Position numbers and translations under genes: made by a program. From assembly GCA_001816835.1 (NCBI GenBank), contig MHDB01000034.1, positions 1 to 20,342 of the forward strand: a stretch of DNA of 20,342 nt, in the 5' to 3' direction. Positions within the stretch are counted from its first letter, which is position 1. Each line of letters starts with the position of its first letter. The notes beneath the pieces were generated by a model. That model saw only the letters and a list, made by a program, of their open reading frames with translations, was not told where the DNA came from and did not search any database. Positions 6,098 through 12,542 of the stretch are shown here, piece after piece. This DNA comes from Candidatus Woykebacteria bacterium RIFCSPLOWO2_01_FULL_43_14. GTDB taxonomy: Bacteria > Patescibacteriota > Microgenomatia > Woykebacterales > 2-01-FULL-43-14.

Positions 6098-6576
6098 TTA
6101 CTAGATTCCGTGCGAACCATTTTTAGATACCCCAGTAATAAGGACATAACCAAGCCTATGCTAATAACAATAAATCGGTACATATTATCTTCCGCGCCAA
6201 AACCGCGAACTATACTATATAAAAGAGTTAAGATACCTCCAAGCAAAAGCCCGTCCGAAATCACATAGATTCGTCCCAGAATTGTCATGCTAGCTGTTAG
6301 AACAAGCAGCGAGGCAAGAAGGGTAAGGAGGGACACATTTCGGGCGTAGCTTTTTCGCTGTTTGTCAAACTCAAGTTGTTTTTCAAAAGACTCTTGGGTT
6401 TGTTTATCAAGTTCGGCTGATTCGGTTGCAGTAAGCGTGCGCTCAGGATTCAATTTTGCTGAAGTTGGACGCTCTAAAGGATAGCTTGGCTCGGGGTAAA
6501 ATGCAGCAATGCCCACTCCCACAAAAGCCGCCAGCAATAATCCGATAAATACAACATACGCATATCGAAGGAACAT
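6094..6576 (-). CDS. Four-helix membrane protein, unknown function
   Basis: About 160 residues with four likely transmembrane helices: one at the N-terminus (FLRYAYVVFIGLLLAAFVGV), then a 50-residue soluble Pro/Glu/Lys/Gln-rich segment, then three close helices in the C-terminal half. I choose the ATG at 6576 because TATACT (6583-6588) lies exactly 6 bases before it, matching the leaderless pattern seen across this window. Starts at 6582 (ATG) or 6597 (GTG) are possible and would add two or seven residues; the 6597 start would lie upstream of the -10. The stop overlaps the LRR gene's start as GTGA. Function unknown; pairing with the LRR protein is inference. Confidence 0.65.
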   Translation of the reverse strand: MFLRYAYVVFIGLLLAAFVGVGIAAFYPEPSYPLERPTSAKLNPERTLTATESAELDKQTQESFEKQLEFDKQRKSYARNVSLLTLLASLLVLTASMTILGRIYVISDGLLLGGILTLLYSIVRGFGAEDNMYRFIVISIGLVMSLLLGYLKMVRTESSK

Positions 6577-6582
6577 ATACAT

Positions 6583-6604
6583 AGTATACCTTCTCACTTA
6601 TAAT
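6583..6604. promoter_or_regulatory. Divergent leaderless-type promoters
   Basis: TATACT on the minus strand (6583-6588) lies 6 bases before the ATG at 6576. TATAAT on the plus strand (6599-6604) lies 6 bases before the ATG at 6611. Both genes are driven from 34 intergenic bases with no ribosome sites. No clear -35 on either side. Confidence 0.55.
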
Positions 6605-6610
6605 TTGGCT

Positions 6611-7267
6611 ATGAGAAAGTTATTTTTAACCTCAGGTGGTCTCCCCAATGAAACACGAGATGCATTTCTGAAACTTTTAGGGAAAAATCCCCAAGATACG
6701 CGGGTAGCGTTCATCCCTACCGCTAAAGACCCAGAAGAAGATCAATCCTATGTACAACGGTCTCTCGATCAACTCGATGAACTGGGTTTTGTGTACGAAA
6801 GTACCGATCTAAAGGAATACTCCAAAGAAACATTGGGAGAAAAACTCACCCAGTTTGACGTGATCTATGTGAATGGAGGGAACACGTTCTACTTGTTGGA
6901 TTGGATTCGAAAAAGCGGGTTTGATCAAATTATTGGAGATCTTTTAGATCAGGGGAAAATATATCTTGGAGTAAGTGCAGGCACGATTGTAGCCGGGCCG
7001 AACATAGAAACTGCTGGATGGAAAAATTTAGATCGAAACTTTCTTAATCTCACTGATCTTACCGGACTCAATCTCGTTCCCTTCTCCGTCTTTGTTCACT
7101 ACGAACCAGAGTTCCAAACACTTATTGAGTCTGAGACTACCCGAATTACCTACCCAATGATAGTCCTCACCGACCAACAAGCGGTCTTAGGTGAGGGAAC
7201 ACGTTACAAAATAGTTGGTCCCGGAAATCGCTGGGTACTTAACGATTCTGCAGAAAAATATGCATAA
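6611..7267 (+). CDS. Peptidase E-like protein (family S51)
   Basis: The 218-residue protein matches S51 peptidases (dipeptidase E/cyanophycinase group), cytoplasmic serine peptidases; peptidase E cleaves Asp-X dipeptides. Visible are an N-terminal KLFLTSGG, IPTAKDP, the conserved VNGGNTFYLL (88-96), the nucleophile elbow GVSAGTIVAGP with Ser122, and FVHYEP with His163. The length fits peptidase E (about 220). The start at 6611 is chosen over a longer frame because TATAAT ends 6 bases before it; the extra upstream residues would overlap the divergent gene. The gene is alone on its strand and converges with the tautomerase-like gene. Exact substrate not determinable. Confidence 0.9.
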   Translation: MRKLFLTSGGLPNETRDAFLKLLGKNPQDTRVAFIPTAKDPEEDQSYVQRSLDQLDELGFVYESTDLKEYSKETLGEKLTQFDVIYVNGGNTFYLLDWIRKSGFDQIIGDLLDQGKIYLGVSAGTIVAGPNIETAGWKNLDRNFLNLTDLTGLNLVPFSVFVHYEPEFQTLIESETTRITYPMIVLTDQQAVLGEGTRYKIVGPGNRWVLNDSAEKYA

Positions 7268-7292
7268 GAAAAGCCCTAGTATTAGCTAGAGC
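7266..7292 (-). terminator. Terminator enclosing the stop codon of the tautomerase-like gene
   Basis: On the minus strand GCTCTAG-CTAATA-CTAGGGC forms a 7-pair stem (one wobble), followed by TTTTCTT. The TAA stop at 7284-7282 lies in the hairpin loop. The T-run overlaps the stop codon of the convergent peptidase gene. Confidence 0.75.
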
Positions 7293-7659
7293 TTGCGGGA
7301 TGCTCCTCCCAATTGTCATACCATGAACTTAACTCTCCTACCAACACCCAAACCCCGATTCGCAAGTGGGTACCAAAAATCTTTTCCAGTGCCAAACAAA
7401 TATTAAAAGCAGACGGCTCAACAAGCGAGTCACGCTCAGGGTAACGGTTAGCCGTTACTATCAACAGTACTTGCTGAAGCTGCTTATCAAGCGCCGTCGT
7501 AAACCGTCCTTGAATAGTAAGGTCGTCATACCCAAGCGACGCTCTTGTACCTGGCACACCAAGTGCATCACAGACAGCTGAGCTCACATAAGGATAACTC
7601 TGCTCAAGCTTCCAAGCACTAAAGGGGCCAGGCTCTGCTGTAATCTGGAGCAACGGCAT
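7282..7659 (-). CDS. Tautomerase-superfamily-like protein (tentative)
   Basis: The 125-residue protein begins Met-Pro-Leu-Leu-Gln-Ile. A Pro directly after Met, at the start of a beta strand, is the mark of tautomerases (4-oxalocrotonate tautomerase/MIF group), where the exposed Pro is the catalytic base. The length (about 115-126 for MIF and CHMI types) and pattern also fit: helix, loop, strand VLLIVTANRYP, second helix (NICLALEKIFG), strand RIGVWVLV. I cannot confirm the other active-site residues, and the overall similarity is weak. An AAGGAG site (7667-7672) supports the ATG. It has its own promoter, a 5' hairpin, and a terminator that encloses its stop codon. Confidence 0.6.
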   Translation of the reverse strand: MPLLQITAEPGPFSAWKLEQSYPYVSSAVCDALGVPGTRASLGYDDLTIQGRFTTALDKQLQQVLLIVTANRYPERDSLVEPSAFNICLALEKIFGTHLRIGVWVLVGELSSWYDNWEEHPASSS

Positions 7660-7674
7660 GTCTCATCTCCTTTG

Positions 7675-7693
7675 AAACCCAAATCATGGGTTT
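7675..7693 (-). promoter_or_regulatory. 5' UTR hairpin beside the ribosome site
   Basis: AAACCCA-TGATT-TGGGTTT gives a perfect 7-pair stem in the leader of the tautomerase-like gene, ending only two bases before the AAGGAG site (7667-7672). It could tune ribosome access or protect the mRNA's 5' end. Confidence 0.45.
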
Positions 7694-7703
7694 ACAGTTC
7701 TAT

Positions 7704-7732
7704 AGGATACCACTAAACCTCTTCTGAGTCAA
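7704..7732 (-). promoter_or_regulatory. Promoter for the tautomerase-like gene
   Basis: TTGACT (7727-7732), a 17-base spacer ending in TGG, and TATCCT (7704-7709) on the minus strand form a good promoter with an extended -10. The predicted leader is about 38 bases. Confidence 0.65.
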
Positions 7733-7752
7733 CTTTACTTAAGTACTCGGGC

Positions 7753-7783
7753 AAAAAAGAAGGAGCGTTTGTTACGCGCCCCC
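7753..7783 (-). terminator. Terminator overlapping the stop codon of the 131-residue gene
   Basis: GGC-GCGT-AACAA-ACGC-TCC on the minus strand is a hairpin with one internal mismatch, followed by TTCTTTTTT. The gene's TAA (7774-7772) is split between the stem and loop. Confidence 0.65.
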
Positions 7784-8167
7784 AACAGAACCGCCTCTCG
7801 CTACCCTTTCAGCTTCCTTAGGAATGGTGTCTGATCGCCCAAACTTTTCCACAACTCCTCGAGCAACGTCCTTTGTAATTTCCAACCGATGGGAATAACC
7901 AAAGAACCAAGCCAGCATCCTCGCTCTGGTTAACTTACTCCCACTAAATACCCCAGTTTTTTCCCTATTTAATGTAAGCAGACGGCTTAGAACTTGGATA
8001 TTACCAGTCAAATGCCCATTCGTGCTTTCTTCTGGATTAAACCCAAACTCCTTCTTAAAAAGCCACCTGGCAAAACTTACCAAAGATATCGTGCTTACCA
8101 GGGCTACTACACCCAGCTTAAAACCAAAGGCAACAGTTGCACGGAAAAGTCTGATAACGCTTCTCAT
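7772..8167 (-). CDS. Membrane-anchored protein, unknown function
   Basis: The 131-residue protein has a basic N-terminus (MRSVIRLFRA), one hydrophobic helix (about 12-33, VAFGFKLGVVALVSTISLVSF), and a mostly helical soluble part rich in Arg and Lys. It ends in a Gly-rich tail (VARGGSVGGA). The basic start followed by a hydrophobic helix suggests a membrane anchor with the bulk possibly outside the cell. GGAGG, nine bases before the ATG at 8167, supports the start. No domain recognised. It diverges from the methyltransferase gene and has its own promoter and terminator. Confidence 0.6.
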   Translation of the reverse strand: MRSVIRLFRATVAFGFKLGVVALVSTISLVSFARWLFKKEFGFNPEESTNGHLTGNIQVLSRLLTLNREKTGVFSGSKLTRARMLAWFFGYSHRLEITKDVARGVVEKFGRSDTIPKEAERVARGGSVGGA

Positions 8168-8193
8168 TATTCCCGACCTCCGTTTCCGAGCTG

Positions 8194-8202
8194 ATTGTAG
8201 CA
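8194..8202 (-). promoter_or_regulatory. Extended -10 promoter for the 131-residue gene
   Basis: TGC-TACAAT on the minus strand. A TGGCCA 17 bases upstream is a weak -35. Transcription would start near 8187, giving a ~20-base leader that contains the GGAGG ribosome site. Confidence 0.5.
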
Positions 8203-8206
8203 GATA

Positions 8207-8215
8207 TGGTATGAT
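8207..8215 (+). promoter_or_regulatory. Extended -10 promoter, leaderless type, for the methyltransferase
   Basis: TGG-TATGAT is followed by 6 bases and the ATG at 8222, so the transcript should begin at or next to the start codon. Confidence 0.55.
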
Positions 8216-8221
8216 TTGGCC

Positions 8222-9067
8222 ATGGAAATCTTAACGACTAAGGGTTGGAAAGACTATGAACTCATTGATACTGGGAATGGTTACCGACTAGAACGATTTG
8301 GAAAGTTTGTCCTAGCTCGCCCTGACCCTCAAATAATCTGGAAACCAAGGCTTTCTCAAGACGTTTGGCAAAAAGCTGACGCCACTTTTACCGAGGGTAA
8401 GTGGCAGCTGAGAACAGATGTCCCAGAAAAATGGTTACTGAAGTACAAAGGGCTCTCCTTTTGGGCCAAACTCACTCCTTTTAAACACACCGGTGTTTTC
8501 CCCGAGCAACACCTCCAATGGGATTGGCTAACCAAAAAAATCGCCCTGAGCAAAAGCGAAACAAAAATCCTCAATTTATTCGCATACACCGGCATTTCCA
8601 CGCTAGTGGCGGCTTCTCTTGGCGCGGAAGTAACTCATGTTGACTCTTCCCGACCCACTATTGGCTGGGCTAGAGACAATCAGAAAGCTTCAAACCTCGA
8701 CTCAAAGCCAATTCGCTGGATTTTAGATGACGCTTTAAAATTCGCAACTCGTGAGGTCAAACGGGGTCAGAAATATGATGCCATTATCATGGACCCGCCT
8801 AGCTTTGGTCATGGTCCAGAAGGTGAAACTTGGGAATTCAACAACAGTTTTCCTAGGCTAATGGAGATATGTCATCAACTCCTTTCTGATAAACCTTTAT
8901 TTGTGTTAATCAATACCTACGCTATCTCTTCCTCATGTCTAATGTTGGAAAACGTTTTGAAGGACTTTTTTCCGAAAGGGTTTATAGAAGTAGGTGAGCT
9001 TGTTTTAGAAGAAAAGGACTCGGCGAGAAAACTATCAACCGGAATCTTTGGCCGCTGGTCTCCTTAA
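8222..9067 (+). CDS. RlmI/RlmK-like class I SAM methyltransferase
   Basis: The 281-residue protein is a class I methyltransferase of the RlmI/RlmK (23S rRNA) type. Visible are GVFPEQ ahead of the fold, motif I NLFAYTGISTLVAASLGA (119-135), the acidic end of strand 2 VTHVDSSRPTIGWARDN (138-153), ILDDALKF (167-174), and motif IV MDPPSFGHGPEG (190-201). DPP with the following SFG is typical of the rRNA-type enzymes. The N-terminal PUA domain of RlmI is not evident; residues 1-80 are a beta-rich region of another type. The target base cannot be named. The start at 8222 is chosen because the -10 ends 6 bases upstream. Its TAA overlaps, tail to tail, the stop of the convergent copper-protein gene. 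Confidence 0.85.
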   Translation: MEILTTKGWKDYELIDTGNGYRLERFGKFVLARPDPQIIWKPRLSQDVWQKADATFTEGKWQLRTDVPEKWLLKYKGLSFWAKLTPFKHTGVFPEQHLQWDWLTKKIALSKSETKILNLFAYTGISTLVAASLGAEVTHVDSSRPTIGWARDNQKASNLDSKPIRWILDDALKFATREVKRGQKYDAIIMDPPSFGHGPEGETWEFNNSFPRLMEICHQLLSDKPLFVLINTYAISSSCLMLENVLKDFFPKGFIEVGELVLEEKDSARKLSTGIFGRWSP

Positions 9068-9804
9068 TCAACCAAGATATTGCCGGTCATATAGTCAGCG
9101 TGGGCGCTGCAATGATACGGATACAAACCACTTTTAGTAAAGACCAAACTGTAGCTTTCATTGGTTTTTAACAATTTAGAATTTTGGTCTTTATAGTAGT
9201 TATGCCCTGGGTGAGGATCGGTATTAATATAGTGTTCTACGACATCCTTATTAACCCAGGTTATCTTAGTCCCCTTACTAATTCGAATATTTTCTGGCTC
9301 AAAACTACTATTGAGCAAATCTAGGGTTATTTCTTTTCTGTTAGTTTGGTCTTTGAAATCATCTTGTTTCGAGCGAGTAACGGCAAATTGAAAACTCCCC
9401 TGATGGCACGACTTATCAGGCCAACAAGCTTGATATGTAACAGTGTAAGTACCGTCCGGCGCCCCACTATCCATAGCCCTTCTCATACTCAGTTTATTTG
9501 AGTCAAGAACTAACTCCCCCTGACCAAATTCCTGAGCTGATCTCTTAATCGAGATCGAGGAGTTTTTCGCCAAGTCAAAGTTGAAGTTTATAACCACGTT
9601 AATCACTGGACCAGCAAGGACCGACCCGTGTTCGGGAACACTAGATTCAAAATGGGGAGTTTTCGTAGGGTTATTAAAAACAGCTGTTTCCATGTTTGTT
9701 ACAGTAGTCTCTGCCTTGTTTAACATGTTTTTTGTGAAATCTGAAGTTAGTAAAAAGGTAAGCACGGGTATTGAGATCACCAAAACCAAAATGATTATTC
9801 GCAT
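9064..9804 (-). CDS. CopC-domain/cupredoxin fusion, secreted copper-binding protein
   Basis: The 246-residue protein has an N-terminal hydrophobic helix (1-21) for export or anchoring. Next comes a CopC-like Ig domain (about 51-143: HFESSVPEHGSVLAGP, SGAPDGTYTVTYQ, GSFQFAV). A C-terminal cupredoxin domain follows (about 158-246: FEPENIRISKGTKITWVNKD, then YPYHCSAHADYMTG). The type 1 copper ligands are all present: His191, Cys232, His235, Met239. CopC proteins carry copper in the periplasm or cell surface; cupredoxins bind copper for electron transfer. A Cys127/Cys133 pair may form a disulfide. The ATG at 9804 is chosen over a longer frame because TATATT lies 6 bases upstream and the signal helix then starts the protein. 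It diverges from the glycosyltransferase gene. Confidence 0.88.
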   Translation of the reverse strand: MRIIILVLVISIPVLTFLLTSDFTKNMLNKAETTVTNMETAVFNNPTKTPHFESSVPEHGSVLAGPVINVVINFNFDLAKNSSISIKRSAQEFGQGELVLDSNKLSMRRAMDSGAPDGTYTVTYQACWPDKSCHQGSFQFAVTRSKQDDFKDQTNRKEITLDLLNSSFEPENIRISKGTKITWVNKDVVEHYINTDPHPGHNYYKDQNSKLLKTNESYSLVFTKSGLYPYHCSAHADYMTGNILVD

Positions 9805-9810
9805 AGTCAA

Positions 9811-9834
9811 AATATACCAAAACTGGTGTAGAAT
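9811..9834. promoter_or_regulatory. Divergent leaderless-type promoters
   Basis: On the minus strand TGG-TATATT (extended -10; hexamer 9811-9816) sits 6 bases before the ATG at 9804. On the plus strand TAGAAT (9829-9834) sits 7 bases before the ATG at 9842. Both lie within 37 intergenic bases, so the two transcripts probably compete. Confidence 0.55.
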
Positions 9835-9841
9835 TGAAACA

Positions 9842-11377
9842 ATGTCTGCTTTTCTAAGTTGGATAAAAACAAACTGGTTCGTTCTCAGCATTCTTTCTGG
9901 GTTAGTTATCATCAGTTACGTTAATACCCTAACCAACCAGTTTGTTTCTGATGATCGCTCGATTGTCTTGGAAGGTCCTAATTGGGGCCTGGAGGATGTG
10001 TATAATCGTGCTCACTACTCTCTACGGTTGCTCGTTTATCTTATTACCTACAAACTAGTCGGCCTCAACCCAGTCCTGTATCACATTTCCAATATTCTTT
10101 TTCATATTGCCAATGTTGTGCTGGTTTATGAAGTAGTCAAAAAACTTTCCAAGCCCAAAATCGCTTTTTTTACTGCAGCTCTGTTTAGCGTCCACCCCAT
10201 CCTTAGCGAATCAATCGCCTGGGTCTCTGGTGGAGGATACGCCCAGTACACCTTTTTCTTCCTAATTTCTTTCTTACTCTTTATCAACGCAAAAAATAAC
10301 TGGAAAATGATTTTAATTTCCACGATTTTTCTCACCCTTTCCATTCTATCTTCAGAAAAAGCCCTTCCTCTTATTCTAGTTTACGTACTCTATGAGATTT
10401 GTTACGGCTCAATCATCAAGCGTTGGCGGTATTTAGTTCCTTTTTTGGTAATAGGAATTATTTTTGGCATTTATTTTGTTAGCTTACTCACCAATCGAAG
10501 TGTCTCTCTTCAAACGAGCTATTACCAGGAAGGTGGCTACTACAACCCCTTAATTCAGATCCCAACGGCTTTGTCCAAGTATTTGGAGCTAATTTTTTGG
10601 CCAATGGACCTAACTCTTTATCAAACAGAACTAAACTTCCCACCCTTGATCTTTGGGATTAGGGCCTTGGTAACTTTGGCCCTATTTGGTTTTATTATTT
10701 GGAGTTTTTTCAAGAATAAATCGGTATTTTTCGGGCTAAGTTTTTTCCTAATTACGCTTCTTCCAACTCTTACCCCGTTAAAAATAGCCTCGGTCGTAGC
10801 CGAAAGGTATGTCTACCTAGGTTCAATAGGAATCTTCTTTGTTGTGTCTTTTCTCTTATACAAATTATTCAACAAGAAAAAACTTAAGTTTCTGAGCTAC
10901 GCTATCTTTGGTCTAGCTATTGTTCTACTTTCTTTTCGAACTATGGTACGCAATCTAGACTGGGAAAACGAAGATACCCTGTGGCTATCCGCCGCCAAGA
11001 CCTCGCCATCAAGTCCGCATAACCATAATAACCTCGCTGATTATTATGCCCGGCATGGGGATTATCAGAACGCAATTAGGGAGCTCCTGATTGCGATTGC
11101 GTTAGTCCCAAACTACGCCGACGCTTATCACAATCTAGGCAACACTTATAAACAAATAGGCAATACGGAAGAATCGATCAACAGCTACGAGCAAGCCATT
11201 AAATATAACCCAGGTTTGTGGCAGTCTTATCAAAACCTCGGGGCAGTTTATTTTGATTTGAAAAAATTAGATCTGGCAAAAGCCAACTTCTTAAAGGCTC
11301 TGGAGATAAATCCTTCTAACCCCCAGATCCAACAGGCCCTACAGATCGTAGAGCAATCAAGGCAGCAGTCATTCTAA
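9842..11377 (+). CDS. TMTC-like GT-C membrane glycosyltransferase with C-terminal TPRs
   Basis: The 511-residue protein has about ten transmembrane helices (residues 12 to ~375) and then three to four TPR units (about 390-500: LADYYARHGDYQNAIREL, AYHNLGNTYKQIGNTEES, SYQNLGAVYFDLKKLDLA). The first outer loop carries Asp37-Asp38 in FVSDDRSIV, the acidic pair expected for catalysis in GT-C enzymes. SVHPILSESIAWVSGGG matches the HPxxxExxAWxSGR region of TMTC-type O-mannosyltransferases, except that Arg is replaced by Gly. These enzymes move a sugar from a lipid carrier to a protein on the outer side. The ATG at 9842 is chosen because of the -10 placed 7 bases upstream; the longer frame back to 9581 overlaps the divergent gene. 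Acceptor unknown. Confidence 0.85.
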   Translation: MSAFLSWIKTNWFVLSILSGLVIISYVNTLTNQFVSDDRSIVLEGPNWGLEDVYNRAHYSLRLLVYLITYKLVGLNPVLYHISNILFHIANVVLVYEVVKKLSKPKIAFFTAALFSVHPILSESIAWVSGGGYAQYTFFFLISFLLFINAKNNWKMILISTIFLTLSILSSEKALPLILVYVLYEICYGSIIKRWRYLVPFLVIGIIFGIYFVSLLTNRSVSLQTSYYQEGGYYNPLIQIPTALSKYLELIFWPMDLTLYQTELNFPPLIFGIRALVTLALFGFIIWSFFKNKSVFFGLSFFLITLLPTLTPLKIASVVAERYVYLGSIGIFFVVSFLLYKLFNKKKLKFLSYAIFGLAIVLLSFRTMVRNLDWENEDTLWLSAAKTSPSSPHNHNNLADYYARHGDYQNAIRELLIAIALVPNYADAYHNLGNTYKQIGNTEESINSYEQAIKYNPGLWQSYQNLGAVYFDLKKLDLAKANFLKALEINPSNPQIQQALQIVEQSRQQSF

Positions 11378-11384
11378 TCTGGTC

Positions 11385-11607
11385 CACAAAAGTCTATCCA
11401 CGAATCAGTTGGGCCCAAACAGGTACAGCGTAACAAGAGCTTCACTGCTTCAAACAGTTAACCTCCTTCGCAACATGACGCACTAAGAGCAGGGAACACC
11501 TCTCTTGGCACAAGCTCGGAAACCCGAGTGAGGAAGCCTCTTGTGAAGACAAGGCTGAACTTATTTGTCTACACTTAAAACGCAGATAGACTTCTGTCTA
11601 CCAAAGT
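11385..11607 (-). ncRNA. Candidate structured RNA of unknown class
   Basis: This fills a 333-base gap with no credible gene. Read on the minus strand, the two ends pair: AAGTCTATCTGCG (11593 to 11581) with CGTGGATAGACTT (11402 to 11390), 13 pairs including two G-T. Inside are several hairpins: GTGtAGACAA/TTGTCTtCAC; CACAAG/CTTGTG (11545-11540 with 11514-11509) stacked on CTCGG-GTTT-CCGAG; AAGAG/CTCTT; and ACTG/CAGT. AGTT-CA-GCC in the first hairpin's loop can pair with GGGC-CC-AACT near the 3' end, a possible pseudoknot. A consensus promoter sits right upstream on this strand. I looked for motifs of RNase P RNA, tmRNA, SRP RNA, 6S RNA and T-box and found no match good enough to name it. No T-run marks the 3' end. 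The complementary strand would fold similarly, so strand rests on the promoter. Confidence 0.5.
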
Positions 11608-11613
11608 GAGCGC

Positions 11614-11642
11614 ATTTTACCACATTTTGGCCTTTTTGTCAA
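11614..11642 (-). promoter_or_regulatory. Consensus promoter for the candidate RNA
   Basis: Minus-strand TTGACA (11637-11642), 17-base spacer, TAAAAT (11614-11619). Predicted start at the A at 11607, about 14 bases before the closing stem. It faces away from the dehydrogenase gene, and no coding frame follows it. Confidence 0.65.
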
Positions 11643-11695
11643 ACCCATAGTTTTTAGATCCCCAAAAAGAGGCTTATGCCAAAGCATTGTAATAT

Positions 11696-11704
11696 TGCTA
11701 TACT
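11696..11704 (+). promoter_or_regulatory. Extended -10 promoter, leaderless type, for the dehydrogenase
   Basis: TGC-TATACT, followed by 6 bases and the GTG start at 11711. The ATG two bases earlier runs straight into a stop, so GTG is the real start. Confidence 0.55.
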
Positions 11705-11710
11705 CAAAAT

Positions 11711-12490
11711 GTGAGCAGTGAAAATCTTAAAAATGTTTTAATTACCGGCGCCTCCTCCGGGATTGGTTTTGAACTAGCCAAGCTTTTCGCCAAGGAGAAC
11801 TATCGCCTGATCTTAGTTTCAGCCAATAAAGAGCGGCTCGAAGTTGCCGGACAAAAACTTAACGACGACTACGAGGTGCATGTTAAAATTATCCCTCAAG
11901 ACCTAGCCAAACCAAACGCGATAGAAAACATCCTGAAAGAGCTAAATGAAGACCATATCAAGGTTGACGTACTCGTAAATAACGCAGGTATTGGTACTTT
12001 TGGCTCGTTTGTTGAGACAAACAAAGATCTGGAACTAACCACCATCCGGGTTAATGTTGAAGCACTCACCCATCTCACCAAAGTAATTCTTCCAGGTATG
12101 ATTGAGCGAAAGTCGGGGAAAATCTTAAACGTCGCCAGCATCGCCGCGTTCTTCCCCGGTCCACTGATGAGTGTCTATTACGCCACCAAAGCTTACGTGT
12201 TGTCCTTTTCCGAAGCTCTTAATGAGGAGTTGCGTGGATCTGGAGTCACAGTTACTACTCTTTGCCCCGGTCCCACCATCACCGAATTCCAGAAAAAAGC
12301 TGGTATTGATATGTCTGGCACTGGGTTGTTACTAACTGATGTAAGTTTTGTGGCAAAAAAAGGTTACGAGGGCTTGATAAAAGGCGAACGTGTGGTTGTG
12401 CCAGGTTTTTGGAATCAAGTGGTGGTCAATTTGGTTCGTTTTATTCCCCGTTCCTTACTTATCCATGCAGTCAAATCCTGGCACAAATAA
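11711..12490 (+). CDS. Classical short-chain dehydrogenase/reductase
   Basis: The 259-residue protein is a classical SDR, an NAD(P)H-dependent oxidoreductase with a Rossmann fold. Visible are the cofactor motif TGASSGIG (12-19), a DL pair after the third strand (QDLAKPNA), NNAG (90-93), catalytic Ser143 in NVASIAAF, Tyr156 and Lys160 in SVYYATKAY, and the PGPTITEF segment after the sixth strand, typical of the DltE/YqjQ-like group. Substrate cannot be told from sequence. The start is GTG at 11711 with a -10 element 6 bases upstream and no ribosome site. It stands alone, with the VapBC pair 52 bases downstream behind its own promoter. Confidence 0.92.
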   Translation: MSSENLKNVLITGASSGIGFELAKLFAKENYRLILVSANKERLEVAGQKLNDDYEVHVKIIPQDLAKPNAIENILKELNEDHIKVDVLVNNAGIGTFGSFVETNKDLELTTIRVNVEALTHLTKVILPGMIERKSGKILNVASIAAFFPGPLMSVYYATKAYVLSFSEALNEELRGSGVTVTTLCPGPTITEFQKKAGIDMSGTGLLLTDVSFVAKKGYEGLIKGERVVVPGFWNQVVVNLVRFIPRSLLIHAVKSWHK

Positions 12491-12506
12491 CCCTCTCTAA
12501 ACTTAG

Positions 12507-12534
12507 TTGACACAATATACATCAGCTGTACAAT
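12507..12534 (+). promoter_or_regulatory. Promoter of the toxin-antitoxin pair
   Basis: Perfect TTGACA (12507-12512), 16-base spacer, TACAAT (12529-12534), then 8 bases to the ATG at 12543. The frame that appears to begin with TTG at 12507 starts inside this -35 box, so that start is rejected. Ribbon-helix-helix antitoxins usually repress their own promoter; I see no clean palindromic operator. Confidence 0.75.
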
Positions 12535-12542
12535 ACAAATAT

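Noticed and set aside
9581..9841. N-terminal extension of the glycosyltransferase frame
   Set aside because: It lies antisense inside the copper-protein gene. The -10 element placed 7 bases before the ATG at 9842 and the first membrane helix just after that ATG support the shorter protein.
11420..11610. Naming the intergenic RNA as 6S, tmRNA, RNase P or SRP RNA
   Set aside because: Short resemblances exist (TTCCCTGCT as in Firmicute 6S; GAGGAAG like an RNase P region on the other strand), but the ordered consensus motifs of each class are missing.
11596..11639. Plus-strand terminator CCAAAGTG...CACATTTTGG-CCTTTTTG
   Set aside because: The stem has a bulge and a long loop, and the same bases make a much better promoter (TTGACA-N17-TAAAAT) on the minus strand.
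12507..12542. TTG start 12 codons upstream of the antitoxin
   Set aside because: The TTG is part of the perfect TTGACA -35 box, and the added residues do not belong to the ribbon-helix-helix fold, which starts MIRTQIYLPE.
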